From Burkholderiaceae bacterium (GTDB lineage Bacteria > Pseudomonadota > Gammaproteobacteria > Burkholderiales > Burkholderiaceae_C): 64,000 bases of DNA. The translations under genes and the position numbers were made by a program. The stretch is from positions 1 through 64,000 of the forward strand of contig JAKLLA010000002.1 of the NCBI GenBank assembly GCA_023150375.1, in the 5' to 3' direction. Position 1 is the first letter of the stretch, and every line of letters begins with the position of its first letter. The notes beneath the pieces are model-generated. The model worked only from the letters and a program-made list of their open reading frames with translations, did not search any database and had not been told where the DNA came from. Of the stretch, positions 29,498-39,347 are shown one piece after another.

Positions 29498-30232
29498 TCA
29501 CTGCAGGTCCCGGAGTTCCTGCAGCGTATTGACGTTGCGGAACGCCGCCGCTTCGTCGAAGCGCACCAGCACGTGACGCTGCTGGCGTGCCCAGCGGTCC
29601 ACGCCGCGCTGACCGGCCTGCAGGCTGTGCGCCAGGCGCTCGGCCAGCTCGCGGCGCAGCAGGCAGAACACCGGCTGGCGACGCAGCTCGCCGTCCACCT
29701 CCACCACGGCCATCGCCAGTTCGGCCTGCTCGGCCTGCGCGGCCCGGGCGAGCCGGGCCACCAGGTCCACCGGGAAGTCCGGCGTGTCGCAGGGCACGCT
29801 GGCCAGCCAGGGGGTGCGACACTGCCGCAGCCCGGCCAGCAGGCCGGCCAGCGGGCCGGGGTGGTCCGGCAGCGCGTCGGGCCAGACCGGGACGCCGAAA
29901 CCGGCATAGGTGTCCAGATGACGGTTGGCGCTGAGCATCAGCGTGCCGACCTGTTGCGCCAGGCGCTGCAGGGCATGCGCGGCCAGCGGCTGACCCCGGT
30001 GCGGCTGCAGCCCCTTGTCCAGCCCGCCCATGCGGCTGCCGCGCCCGCCGGCCAGCACCAGGCCGGTGATGTGTGATCGGGCGATCGGGCCGTCCGTCGC
30101 GGCCGGCAACGCGGCGTGCCTCGACGCGGTCGACCGGCCACGCTCCGATTGCGCACGCTGCGGCCCCGGGTCGCTGCGCGACGCGGGTGCGCCGGCGGGG
30201 GCGGGGACAGCGGGCATGGCAGGCTCGTTCAC
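29498..30232 (-). CDS. mobA: Molybdenum cofactor guanylyltransferase MobA
   Basis: [34 protein letters not shown]...[35 protein letters not shown]...VPCDTPDFP; ~55-residue N-terminal extension may be start misplacement. Confidence 0.93.
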   Translation of the reverse strand: MNEPAMPAVPAPAGAPASRSDPGPQRAQSERGRSTASRHAALPAATDGPIARSHITGLVLAGGRGSRMGGLDKGLQPHRGQPLAAHALQRLAQQVGTLMLSANRHLDTYAGFGVPVWPDALPDHPGPLAGLLAGLRQCRTPWLASVPCDTPDFPVDLVARLARAAQAEQAELAMAVVEVDGELRRQPVFCLLRRELAERLAHSLQAGQRGVDRWARQQRHVLVRFDEAAAFRNVNTLQELRDLQ

Positions 30233-30238
30233 AGGTTC

Positions 30239-31093
30239 TCAGGGCAGGCGCGCCAGCAGCGCCTCGAAACCGGGATAGTCGCTCGGCCGGAGCGTGAACT
30301 TGCGCGCCGCCGCGGCGGTGGAAGCCCCGCGGCGCAGCGCCTCGACATAGGCCGGCGCATCGGTGATCCAGCTCCCGCCCAACGCGGTCACGCCGCGTGC
30401 GAACAGGCCGTCGGGCAGGCAGCCCGCGCCCGGGCCGAGCATCACGAAGTGGCGCGCCTGGGCGCAGGCCTGCAGCACCGCGTCCAGGGTGTCGTTGAGC
30501 AGCACCGTGCTGGTGCAGATCACCTGCGCACAGCCGCGCAGGCGGGCCGGATCGAGCGTCACCTCCAGCCCGGGGCGCGACTGCTGCAGATCCTCGCGCA
30601 GCTCCAGCACGGTCAGCGCCACGCCGCGCGCCAGCAGCCGCTCGACCAGCGGGCCGAACAGGCCGACCATGCCGATGCGCTCGCCCGGCTGCGCCACCAG
30701 CGCCCCCACCGAGTCCGCGCTGGCCGGTGGCACGAAGCCGGCGCGGTCGAAGGCACAGCGCGTCAGCGCCGCCGCCGCGGCCCAGCCGGCCGAGCGCAGC
30801 GCCCCGCCGGGCGCCGCAAAGCCCGCGCGCACCAGTGCCAGCGCGTCGGCGCCGGGGCACACCCAGCCTGCCCCGCCGGTCTCCAGCGCGGCCAGGGTGT
30901 CGTCGAGCAGCACGTAGGCCAGCCCCAGCGAGCCGTCGTCGAGCTCGATCGCGCAGAACTCGCCGCGGGCCTGCGCTCGCGCGCCGTCGGCCGCCTCGCG
31001 CGGAGGCAGGTGCAGGGCGCGCACCACCGGCAGTGGCTGGCGCCGGGCCAGGCGTTCGAGCTGGGCGAGGTAGTCGTGCAGGTAGGCGTTCAT
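30239..31093 (-). CDS. DUF4213/DUF364 (putative heavy-metal chelation) protein
   Basis: GMVGLFGPLVERLLARGVALTVLELRED...CTSTVLLNDTLDAVLQACAQARHFVMLGPGAGCLPDGLFARGVTALGGSWI. Confidence 0.75.
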   Translation of the reverse strand: MNAYLHDYLAQLERLARRQPLPVVRALHLPPREAADGARAQARGEFCAIELDDGSLGLAYVLLDDTLAALETGGAGWVCPGADALALVRAGFAAPGGALRSAGWAAAAALTRCAFDRAGFVPPASADSVGALVAQPGERIGMVGLFGPLVERLLARGVALTVLELREDLQQSRPGLEVTLDPARLRGCAQVICTSTVLLNDTLDAVLQACAQARHFVMLGPGAGCLPDGLFARGVTALGGSWITDAPAYVEALRRGASTAAAARKFTLRPSDYPGFEALLARLP

Positions 31094-31148
31094 GGTCGGG
31101 GTCTCCGGCCCGGCCGAGCATAACGGCGCGACGGCTGCGACGCGGTGT

Positions 31149-32096
31149 TCACGCTGCACCTGCCGGCGCCCCGACGGACGGACCCGCCGCGCCGCCGGCG
31201 GACTCGGCCAGCAGCCAGTCGCGAAAGCCCTGCAGCAGCGGCTGCGCCGCCTTGCGCTGCGGCACGATCAGCCAGTAGGCCCGGTCGCTGGGCAGCAGCG
31301 TCGGCAGCAGCCGCTCGAGGTCGCCCCGCGCCAATGCCGGCTCGGCCAGCAGATGGGGCAGCAGCGCCACGCCCAGGCCCTGGCGCGCCGCTTCGCCGAC
31401 CATCGAGAACAGCTCCATGCGCATGCCCGCCATGGCCTGCGGCACCTCCAGCCCGGCGGCGGCAAACCACTGCCGCCACAGCCGCGGACGGGTGCTGATC
31501 TGCAGCCGCGGCAGGGTGGCCAGATCGGCCGGCTCGAGCGCCCGGCCGCCCCGCTCGCGCCGCGCCTGCGCCGCCAGCGCCGGACTGGCCACCGCGACCA
31601 GCGTCTCGGCCATCAGGAAATGCGCCTCGGTGCCCGGCCAGCCCGCCTCGCCGGCGTAGATCGCGGCGTCCAGCTCGGTCTCGTCGAAGAGGAAGGGGCG
31701 GGTGCGCGGCGTGAAGTTCACCGTCACCCCGGGATGCGCCTGGAGGTAGCCGCGCAGCCGCGGCAGCAGCCACTGGGTGGCGAAGGTGGGCAGCACGGCC
31801 AGCTCGATCACGCCACCGCGCCCGCCATCGGCCTGCAGCTCCAGGGTGTCGCGCTCCAGCTCCTCCAGGCGGGCCCGCACCCGTCGGCTGTACGCCACAC
31901 CCGCCTCGGTCAGGCGCACACCGCGGCGGGTACGGGCGAACAGCGGCACGCCGACGAAGGCCTCCAGCGCGGCCACCTGGCGGCACACGGCGCTCTGCGT
32001 CAGCGCCAGCTCCTCGGCGGCGCGGGTGAAGCTCTGATGGCGGGCGGCCGACTCGAAGGCGGCCAGGGCAGCGGTGGAAGGCAGCTTGCGGCGCAT
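31149..32096 (-). CDS. LysR-family transcriptional regulator
   Basis: MRRKLPSTAALAAFESAARHQSFTRAAEELALTQSAVCRQVAALEAFVGVPLFARTRRGVRLTEAG; GcvA-like effector domain. Confidence 0.94.
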   Translation of the reverse strand: MRRKLPSTAALAAFESAARHQSFTRAAEELALTQSAVCRQVAALEAFVGVPLFARTRRGVRLTEAGVAYSRRVRARLEELERDTLELQADGGRGGVIELAVLPTFATQWLLPRLRGYLQAHPGVTVNFTPRTRPFLFDETELDAAIYAGEAGWPGTEAHFLMAETLVAVASPALAAQARRERGGRALEPADLATLPRLQISTRPRLWRQWFAAAGLEVPQAMAGMRMELFSMVGEAARQGLGVALLPHLLAEPALARGDLERLLPTLLPSDRAYWLIVPQRKAAQPLLQGFRDWLLAESAGGAAGPSVGAPAGAA

Positions 32097-32369
32097 GGCC
32101 AGGGCGAAGAGACAGCGAGAGCTCGGTTGCCCCCTTGCACAGCAGTGTACGCAGCCGACCCGGGGACCGCGCTCCCGGGACTGCGGCGCATCCTGGCCCG
32201 CGCCGGAACCGCGCCGCCGCAGCCGTTCCCGCGGCCTGCGCCTCCCCTGCCACGGCGGTCGTCTCACCCGAAACGCAAATTGACGCATGTCATCCGATGA
32301 AATTACAGTTGGATACAAAAGCGTGATTTCGTCACACCTCGACCCCCGACCGACCTGGAGACCCGACTC

Positions 32370-34301
32370 ATGCACTCCGCCCCGACCGCAGCGCCGACCC
32401 GCGGCGCCCCGAACCGCGCCGCCCCGACCCTGCCGCGCTGGAGCGCGCTGCCCGCCCTGCTGCTGGCCGCCGGCACCCTGCCCGCGCTGGCCCAGACCCC
32501 GACCTCGCTGGCCCGGGCCTCGCGGCCCGAGCCGTCCAACCTGGGCCAGTTCGTCGCCGACCGCGGTGCCGCCATCGCGCTGGGCAAGGCGCTGTTCTGG
32601 GACATGCGGGTGGGCAGCGACGGCAAGACCGCCTGCGCGTCCTGCCACTTCCACGCCGGCGCCGACACGCGCTCGAAGAACCAGCTCTCGCGCGGGCCGA
32701 ACGGGCAGAGCTTCGCCTTCGGCGGCCCGAACTACCAGCTGCGGCCCAGCGACTTCCCCTTCCACCAGTTCGCCGACGCGAACAACCGCGACTCGGCCAT
32801 CGTGCGCAGCCTGGCCGCGGTGTCGAGTTCGCAGGGGGTGTTCCGCGAGCGCTTCAGCGGCATCGTGCCCGGCCAGGCCGAGGACACCCGCCAGGTGGTC
32901 TACGACCCGGTGTTCCATGTCGGCGCGGTCAACACCCGCCAGGTCGAGCCGCGCAACACGCCCAGCGTGATCAACGCGGTGTTCAACCTGCGCAACTTCT
33001 GGGACGGCCGCGCGCAGACCATCTTCAACGGCGTCAACCCCTGGGGCAAGCGCGACACCGGCGCGCGGGTCTACCGCAACGACCGCTACTGGAGCCTGCT
33101 GGGCTGGCGCGACAACGTGCGCGCCGTGCAGGTCACGATCAACGACGCCAGCCTGGCCTCGCAGGCCTCCGGCCCGCCGCTGAGCGACCTGGAGATGAGC
33201 GCCGCCGGCCGCCGCCTGCCCGACCTGGGCCGCAAGATGTACGCGCTGCGCCCGCTGGCCGGCCAGCAGGTGGCCAGCGACGACAGCGTGCTGGCCTCGC
33301 GCCGTGCCGCCAACGGCGACGGGCTGTCCAGCAGCGACTACGCCCAGCTGGTCAAGCAGGCCTTCCGCTCCGAATGGTGGAACGGCAGCCAGCGCGTGAC
33401 CATCGCCAACACCTCGTACAGCCAGACGGAGGCCAACTTCAGCCTCTTCTTCGGGCTGGCGCTGCAGATGTACCAGGCCACGCTGGTGTCCGACCGCACG
33501 CCCTTCGACCGCTTCGCCGAAGGCAGCAGCACGGCGCTGACCCCGCAGCAGCTCACCGGCTGGGGCGTCTTCCTCGGCAAGGGCAAGTGCGTCAACTGCC
33601 ACGGCGGCGCAGCCTTCACCAACGCCAGCATCCACCGCCGCCTGATCACCGACCGGCTCAACCGCATGGTCATGGGCGACGGCAACGTGGCGGTCTACGA
33701 CGAGGGCTTCTACAACATCGGCGTGACCCCCACCGCGGAGGACCGCGGCGTGGGCGGCAACGACCCCTTCGGCAACCCGCTGTCCTTCGCCGGGCTGGCC
33801 AAGAAGTCGGTGCTGCTGTTCAACCTGTACGAGCAGGCCTTGCTGGACAACCTCGTCACCCCCTTCACCCGCATTTCGGTGCAGGGCAGCTTCAAGACCC
33901 CGGGACTGCGCAACGTCGAACTCACCGCGCCCTACTTCCACAACGGCGGCACGGCCACGCTGATGCAGGTGGTGGAGTTCTACAACCGCGGCGGCAACTT
34001 CGCCCGCGCCAACATCGCCGACCTGGATGCGGACATCCAGCCGCTGGGCCTGACGCAGAGCGAGAAGGAAGCGCTGGTGGCCTTCATGAAGGCGCTCACC
34101 GACGACCGGGTGCGCAAGCACGCCGCGCCCTTCGACCATCCGCAGCTGGCCGTGCCCAACGGCCACCCCGGCGACACCTCGACCGTCACCAACGACGGCT
34201 GGGGCCGCGCCACCGACGACTGGCTGGTGATCCCGGCCGTGGGCCGCGGCGGCTACAGCGCCGAGCGCATCCCCACGCCCTTCCTGGGCCTCGCGCAGTA
34301 A
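32370..34301 (+). CDS. Large diheme cytochrome c peroxidase / MauG-superfamily protein
   Basis: Two CxxCH motifs (CASCH, CVNCH), NTPSVINAVFNLRNFWDGRA, SFKTPGLRNVELTAPYFHNGGTATLMQVVEFYNRGG; signal peptide; 643 aa. Confidence 0.85.
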   Translation: MHSAPTAAPTRGAPNRAAPTLPRWSALPALLLAAGTLPALAQTPTSLARASRPEPSNLGQFVADRGAAIALGKALFWDMRVGSDGKTACASCHFHAGADTRSKNQLSRGPNGQSFAFGGPNYQLRPSDFPFHQFADANNRDSAIVRSLAAVSSSQGVFRERFSGIVPGQAEDTRQVVYDPVFHVGAVNTRQVEPRNTPSVINAVFNLRNFWDGRAQTIFNGVNPWGKRDTGARVYRNDRYWSLLGWRDNVRAVQVTINDASLASQASGPPLSDLEMSAAGRRLPDLGRKMYALRPLAGQQVASDDSVLASRRAANGDGLSSSDYAQLVKQAFRSEWWNGSQRVTIANTSYSQTEANFSLFFGLALQMYQATLVSDRTPFDRFAEGSSTALTPQQLTGWGVFLGKGKCVNCHGGAAFTNASIHRRLITDRLNRMVMGDGNVAVYDEGFYNIGVTPTAEDRGVGGNDPFGNPLSFAGLAKKSVLLFNLYEQALLDNLVTPFTRISVQGSFKTPGLRNVELTAPYFHNGGTATLMQVVEFYNRGGNFARANIADLDADIQPLGLTQSEKEALVAFMKALTDDRVRKHAAPFDHPQLAVPNGHPGDTSTVTNDGWGRATDDWLVIPAVGRGGYSAERIPTPFLGLAQ

Positions 34302-34315
34302 GCGCGGCGTGACCG

Positions 34316-34345
34316 GCGGGCCGACCTCCCCGGAGGCCGGCCCGC
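34316..34345 (+). terminator. Putative terminator after the diheme peroxidase gene
   Basis: gcgggccg-a-cctcc-cc-ggagg-c-cggcccgc: 8+5 bp stem with one mismatch. Confidence 0.5.
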
Positions 34346-34407
34346 GCCGCTGCACGGGCATCGGCGGCTGCCTATCATCGGACCTCCGCCAAGATCCGAG
34401 ACGCCCG

Positions 34408-35022
34408 ATGCAGACCTTCTGGGACCAACGCTTCGCCGAACCCGGCTTCAAGTACGGCACCACCCCCAACGCCTTCCTGCGCGGACAGGCGCAGGCGATT
34501 GCCCCCGGCGCGACGGTGCTGCTGCCCGGCGACGGCGAGGGCCGCAACAGCGTCTGGCTGGCCACGCGCGGACACCCGGTGCTGGCGGTGGACTATTCCG
34601 AAGTCGGCCTGGCCAAGGCGCGCCGCCTGGCGCAGCAGGCCGGCCCCGAAGTCGACGCCCGCCTGCGCACCCAGTGGGTGGACCTGGCCGAATGGACCCC
34701 CGAGCCGGCCAGCGTCGACGCCGTGGCGGCGATCTACTGCCACCTGGACCGCTCGATCCGCCGCGACGCACACCGCCGCCTCGCCGCCGCGCTGCGCCCC
34801 GGCGGGCTGCTGCTGCTCGAGGCCTTCCACCCCCGGCAACTCGGCCGCCCCAGCGGCGGCCCGAAGGACGAGGACATGCTCTACACCCTGGACGACCTGC
34901 GCGGCGACTTCGCCGGTCTGCTCGACGAACGCTTCGGCTGGGAAGGCGAGGTGCTGCTGGACGAAGGCCCGGGCCACCAGGGTGCCGCTGTGGTGACGCG
35001 CTATGTCGGCCGCCGCGTCTGA
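34408..35022 (+). CDS. SAM-dependent methyltransferase (TehB/thiopurine-like)
   Basis: FWDQRFAEPGFKYGTTPNAFL...VLLPGDGEGRNSVWLATRGHPVLAVDYSEVGLAKARRLA. Confidence 0.88.
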   Translation: MQTFWDQRFAEPGFKYGTTPNAFLRGQAQAIAPGATVLLPGDGEGRNSVWLATRGHPVLAVDYSEVGLAKARRLAQQAGPEVDARLRTQWVDLAEWTPEPASVDAVAAIYCHLDRSIRRDAHRRLAAALRPGGLLLLEAFHPRQLGRPSGGPKDEDMLYTLDDLRGDFAGLLDERFGWEGEVLLDEGPGHQGAAVVTRYVGRRV

Positions 35023-36247
35023 GTCCCGGCGCGGCGCGCTGCGCCGGCTCGGCGGCTGGGGCGCCGCCGCCCTGGGTGCCGGCACGCTGGCCGCGGCCGG
35101 CGCGGCGACGTTTCCGGCACGCGCCCAGACGGGCAGCGGCCCACGCCTGCGCGTGGAGACGCTGTTCGACGGCCTGGACAGCCCCTGGGGCCTGGCCTTC
35201 CTGCCCGACGGCCGCTGCCTCGTCAGCGAGAAGCCGGGCACGATGAAGCTGCTGTCGCCCGATGGCCGGCGCCTGCTGGCACGCCTGAGCGGCCTGCCAC
35301 CGGTGGTGGACCGCGGCCAGGGCGGGCTGCTCGACGTCGCCCTCGACCCCGAGTTCGAGCGCGACCCCTGGGTCTACTGGGCCTACAGCGAAGCCGGCGA
35401 GGGCGGCCTGGCCGGCTTCGGCGCCGGCAGCAGCACCGCGGTCGCGCGCGGGCGCCTGCAGGGCGACCGGCTGGTCGATGTCGGCGTCATCCTGCGCCAG
35501 CTGCCGCGCCACCGCGGCAACGGCCACTTCGGCTGCCGGCTGGTGTTCCGGCCCGACCAGACGCTCTTCGTCACGCTGGGCGACCGGCAGATGGACAGCC
35601 CGCGCGCGCCGGGTCGCGAGCACGCGCAGAACCTCGCCTCGGGGCTGGGCAAGGTGCTGCGCATCCGCCGTGACGGCAGTCTGCCGCCGGACAACCCGGT
35701 GATCGCTGCCCCCGCCGGCGTCACCCCGGTGCCCGGCCTGTGGAGCTGGGGCCACCGCAACCCGCAAGGCGCCGCGCTGCACCCGGGCAGCGGCGAGCTC
35801 TGGCTGGTCGAGCACGGCCCGCAGGGCGGCGACGAGCTCAACCGCGTGCGCCCCGGACGCAACTACGGCTGGCCGCTGCGCAGCTACGGCTGCCCCTACG
35901 GCTCGCCGGTGGGCGAGGCCTGCCGGGTCGGCGGGGGCCGGCACGCGCCGGACTTCGAGGAACCGGTGGCCACCTGGGTGCCCACCTCGATCGCCCCCTC
36001 CGGCCTGGCCTTCCACAGCGGCCGCGCGCATCCGGCCTGGCGCGGCCAAGCCTTTGTCACCGCGCTGGCCGGTGCGGCCCTGTGGCGCGTCGAACTCGGC
36101 GGCAGCGCCGAGGCGCCGCGCGAACTGGCCCGCGAACGCCTGCTCGGCGACCTGGGCGAGCGCCTGCGCGCGCTGCGCGAAGGGCCGGATGGCCACTTCC
36201 GCCTGCTCACCGACAGCGGCCGGCTGCTGCGCCTGTCGGCCGCCTGA
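35003..36247 (+). CDS. PQQ-dependent aldose/soluble glucose dehydrogenase-type protein (YliI-like)
   Basis: LDSPWGLAFLPDGRCLVSEKPGTMKLLSPDG...RGQGGLLDVALDPEF...GHRNPQGAALHPGSGELWLVEHGPQGGDELNRVRPGRNYGWPL; Tat-like RRGALRRL. Confidence 0.9.
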   Translation: MSAAASESRRGALRRLGGWGAAALGAGTLAAAGAATFPARAQTGSGPRLRVETLFDGLDSPWGLAFLPDGRCLVSEKPGTMKLLSPDGRRLLARLSGLPPVVDRGQGGLLDVALDPEFERDPWVYWAYSEAGEGGLAGFGAGSSTAVARGRLQGDRLVDVGVILRQLPRHRGNGHFGCRLVFRPDQTLFVTLGDRQMDSPRAPGREHAQNLASGLGKVLRIRRDGSLPPDNPVIAAPAGVTPVPGLWSWGHRNPQGAALHPGSGELWLVEHGPQGGDELNRVRPGRNYGWPLRSYGCPYGSPVGEACRVGGGRHAPDFEEPVATWVPTSIAPSGLAFHSGRAHPAWRGQAFVTALAGAALWRVELGGSAEAPRELARERLLGDLGERLRALREGPDGHFRLLTDSGRLLRLSAA

Positions 36248-36307
36248 GCCTGGGGAGCGCGGCCCCGCGGCGCAGCCGCCGCAAGCCGGGCAGGCGGCCC
36301 GCCCACC

Positions 36308-37198
36308 TCAGCCGCCCGCGTCCACCCGCCCGGCGTGCGTGTACAGCGTGGCGCGGTCCTCGCGCACGAAGCCGGCCAGCACCAGGCCGGCCGCCTCGGC
36401 GGTGCGCACCGCCAGCGCGGTCGGCGCCGACACCGCCGCCAGCAGGCCCAGCCCGGCATGAGCCGCCTTGTAGACCATCTCGTAGCTGGCCCGGCTGGTC
36501 ACCGCCACGAAGGACTGCGCGGGGTCCAGCCCGGCCCGGGCGGCCGCCCCGATCACCTTGTCCAGCGCGTTGTGGCGGCCCACGTCCTCGCGCGCCAGCC
36601 GCAGCCGGCCGTCGGCGTCGAACCAACCCGCGGCATGGGTGGCCCCGGTGAGCCGCTGCAGCTGCTGCGCCGCATCCAGCGCGGCCATGGCCCGCTGCAG
36701 CGCCGCCGCCGGCACCCGCAGCGGCGCCACGGGCCGCGGCACCGGGCGCACCGCCTCGCTCAGGCTCTCGGTGCCGCACAGCCCGCAGCCGGTGCGCCCG
36801 GCCAGCGTGCGGCGGCGCTCCTTCAGGCGCATGAAGCAGCGCAGCGTCACGCGCAGCTGCAGCGCCAGCCCCGGCCCGCTGGCCTCCACCTCGCAGTCCA
36901 GCAGGTCCTCGGGCCGGTCGATCAGCCCCTCGGACAGCGAGAAACCCAGCGCGAAGTCCTCCAGGTCCAGCGGGCTGGCCAGCATCACCGCATGCGAGAT
37001 GCCGTTGTAGACCATCGCCACAGGCCACTCCTCGGCCAGCCATTCCTCACGCCGGCGGCCCTGCCCGGCCATCACCTGCAGCGCCGTGGCCGGCTGCGTA
37101 CCGGCCGGCCCGGCCTCGGCGGCCGAGGATCCGCCGGGACCCAACGCGGCGTCGCCACGGTCGTGGTCTCGGGCGGGCAGAGGGGCAGTCGCAGTCAT
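36308..37198 (-). CDS. fdhD: Formate dehydrogenase accessory sulfurtransferase FdhD
   Basis: EEWPVAMVYNGISHAVMLASPLDLEDFALGFSLSEGLI, GCGLCGTES, REDVGRHNALDKVIGAA. Confidence 0.95.
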   Translation of the reverse strand: MTATAPLPARDHDRGDAALGPGGSSAAEAGPAGTQPATALQVMAGQGRRREEWLAEEWPVAMVYNGISHAVMLASPLDLEDFALGFSLSEGLIDRPEDLLDCEVEASGPGLALQLRVTLRCFMRLKERRRTLAGRTGCGLCGTESLSEAVRPVPRPVAPLRVPAAALQRAMAALDAAQQLQRLTGATHAAGWFDADGRLRLAREDVGRHNALDKVIGAAARAGLDPAQSFVAVTSRASYEMVYKAAHAGLGLLAAVSAPTALAVRTAEAAGLVLAGFVREDRATLYTHAGRVDAGG

Positions 37199-37270
37199 CG
37201 CGGCATTGTGGCAGCGCCGTCCCGGCCGGCAGGCACAATGGCGCCGAGCCCCCACCCCGAGGAGACCCGC

Positions 37271-38008
37271 ATGACCCCTTCGCCCATCGTGCTGGTGCAC
37301 GGCGCCTGGGGCGGCGCCTGGATCTGGCGCCGCATGCTCGCGCCGCTGCGCGCCGCCGGCCACGAGGTGCACGCCGTGACCCTGACCGGCGACGGCGAGC
37401 GCGCCCACCTGCGCCGGCCCGGCATCACGCTGCAGACCCACATCGCCGACGTGCTGGGCCTGCTCGAGGCCGAGGAACTGCGCGAGGTCGTGCTGGTCGG
37501 CCACAGCTACGGCGGCATGGTGATCACCGGTGCGGCCGACCGGGCGACGGCCGCCGACCCGGCGGCGATCCGCCGCCTGATCTACCTCGACGCGATGATT
37601 CCGCTGCCCGGCGAAGGCTGGGGCCAGCAGCACGATCCGGCCGTGGTCGCGGCCCGCACGGCCGCGGCGCGCGCCCACGACCACGCCCTGCCGCCGCCCG
37701 ACCCGGCCGACTTCGGCCTGACCGGCCCGGACCGAGACTGGCTGCTGCGCCGCCAGGTGCCGCATCCCTTCGGCCCGCACCCCGACGGCCCCTACCAGGA
37801 GCCCTTGCCCTTCGACGGCGAGCGCTGGCAGCGTCTGTCGCGCCATTTCATCGACTGCCACGACCCGGCCTACCCCACCATCGCCACCATGCGCGAGCGC
37901 GCCCGCCAGCTGCCCGGTTTCACCGTGCACGAGCTGGCCACCGGCCATTGCCCGATGGTGAGCGCGCCGCAGGCGCTGGCGCGGCTGCTGATCGAGCTGG
38001 CGGGCTGA
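37271..38008 (+). CDS. Alpha/beta hydrolase
   Basis: [28 protein letters not shown], nucleophile elbow [26 protein letters not shown]. Confidence 0.9.
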   Translation: MTPSPIVLVHGAWGGAWIWRRMLAPLRAAGHEVHAVTLTGDGERAHLRRPGITLQTHIADVLGLLEAEELREVVLVGHSYGGMVITGAADRATAADPAAIRRLIYLDAMIPLPGEGWGQQHDPAVVAARTAAARAHDHALPPPDPADFGLTGPDRDWLLRRQVPHPFGPHPDGPYQEPLPFDGERWQRLSRHFIDCHDPAYPTIATMRERARQLPGFTVHELATGHCPMVSAPQALARLLIELAG

Positions 38009-38054
38009 CGTCGGGCACGCCGGCCACCCGGGCGCCCCGGTCTCGGGGGATGCC

Positions 38055-38074
38055 GCCCGCCGCCGGCGGCGGGC
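38055..38074. terminator. Putative bidirectional terminator
   Basis: Perfect 20-bp palindrome gcccgccgccggcggcgggc between convergent genes. Confidence 0.55.
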
Positions 38075-38081
38075 AGGACTT

Positions 38082-39047
38082 TCAATCCGCCGTGATCCTG
38101 CGTGCCTCGATCAGCTGCTTCCAGCGCGCGTTCTCCCGCTGCTGGAAGGCGGCGAACTGCTCGGGCGTGTTGCCGACGATCTCGAAGCCCACGCCGGTGA
38201 GCTTGCCGCGCAGTTCGGCGTCGTTCAGGGCGGCGATCAGGGCGGCGTGCAGCTTCGCCTTCACGTCGGCGGGCAGCCCTCTGGGCGCGGCCACGCCCTG
38301 CCAGGAGTAGACGTCCGCGTCCTTCACGCCGGCCTCGGTCAGGGTCGGCACCTGCGGCAGCAGGGTCGAGCGCTTGTCGCCGGTGACGGCCAGGGCGCGC
38401 AGCTTGCCCGAGTTGATGTGCTGGATCACGGCGTTGACGTTCTGGAACGAGGCGTCCACCTGGCCGCCCAGCAGGTCGCTGATCGCCGGGGCGCCGCCCT
38501 TGTAGGGCACGTGCACGCCGGTCGTGCCGGTCTGCAGCCAGAACAGCTCGGCCGTCAGGTGGTCCGACGAGCCGTTGCCCGAGGAGGCGAAGGTGAGCTT
38601 GTCGGGGGTCTTCTTTGCCTCGGCCACCACCTCGGCCACGCTCCTGAAGCGCGAGGCGGCCGGCACCACCAGCACATTGGGCGCCTGCACCGCCACGGTC
38701 AGCAGGTCGAAGTCCTTGGCCATGTCGTAGGGCACGTTCTTGATCAGGTGCGGCGCGATCACGAAGGGCCCCAGCGAGGCCACCAGCACCGTATGGCCGT
38801 CGGGCGGTGCACGCTTGACCTGGGCGGTGCCGATGGTGCCGGTGGCGCCGGCCTTGTTCTCGACCACCACCGGCTGGCCCAGCCGCTCCTGCATCTTGGC
38901 CGCCAGCCCGCGGGCCAGCGAGTCGGTCGAGCCGCCCGGCGGGAAAGGCACCAGCAGGGTGACAGGCTTGTCCGGCCAGGCCATGGCCGAGGCAGACAGG
39001 GCCAGCGCAGCCAGGCCGGCTGCGAGACGGGGAAACAGTTCGATCAT
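38082..39047 (-). CDS. Bug-family tripartite tricarboxylate transporter substrate-binding protein
   Basis: [54 protein letters not shown]. Confidence 0.94.
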   Translation of the reverse strand: MIELFPRLAAGLAALALSASAMAWPDKPVTLLVPFPPGGSTDSLARGLAAKMQERLGQPVVVENKAGATGTIGTAQVKRAPPDGHTVLVASLGPFVIAPHLIKNVPYDMAKDFDLLTVAVQAPNVLVVPAASRFRSVAEVVAEAKKTPDKLTFASSGNGSSDHLTAELFWLQTGTTGVHVPYKGGAPAISDLLGGQVDASFQNVNAVIQHINSGKLRALAVTGDKRSTLLPQVPTLTEAGVKDADVYSWQGVAAPRGLPADVKAKLHAALIAALNDAELRGKLTGVGFEIVGNTPEQFAAFQQRENARWKQLIEARRITAD

Positions 39048-39124
39048 CGGGTTCTCCGGCAAAGCAGTGGGCGACCCGCAGCGCGGGCCGGAAGGCGACA
39101 AGGGTCTTGCCCGTTGTCTCATAT

Positions 39125-39137
39125 GTCGTCGTACAAC
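39125..39137 (-). promoter_or_regulatory. Operator-like motif, copy 1 (upstream of the Bug receptor gene)
   Basis: GTCGTCGTACAAC; its reverse complement GTTGTACGACGAC matches copy 2 at 12/13 positions. Confidence 0.55.
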
Positions 39138-39273
39138 CAAATCATCCAATTCGCCCCATTCGACGTCAAGATCGGAGCCCCCGGGGTTTTCCCTCGATTC
39201 ATTCATCTCCTTTTCTGGAACGCGCAGCCAAGACCGGACAGGGCCGGAAGCTCCCCTCGGATGAAGTCCAGGC

Positions 39274-39304
39274 TTGACAGCCAGTCATCATGTTGTACGA
39301 TGAC
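39274..39304 (+). promoter_or_regulatory. Putative sigma-70 promoter with operator-like motif copy 2 upstream of gudD
   Basis: TTGACA (39274-39279), 16-bp spacer, TACGAT (39296-39301); GTTGTACGATGAC (39292-39304) overlaps the -10. Confidence 0.6.
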
Positions 39305-39347
39305 TAGACTTACCGCCCTCCTCCCCGCATCGGCCCCGCCCTCCCCC

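Noticed and set aside
31149-34565. 1138-aa ORF on - strand spanning LysR and peroxidase antisense
   Set aside because: Only the 31149-32096 part is a real gene (LysR); the upstream extension is antisense to the peroxidase and crosses its promoter.
36335-38008. 557-aa + strand ORF as a fusion protein
   Set aside because: Only 37271-38008 has hydrolase homology; the N-terminal part is antisense to fdhD.
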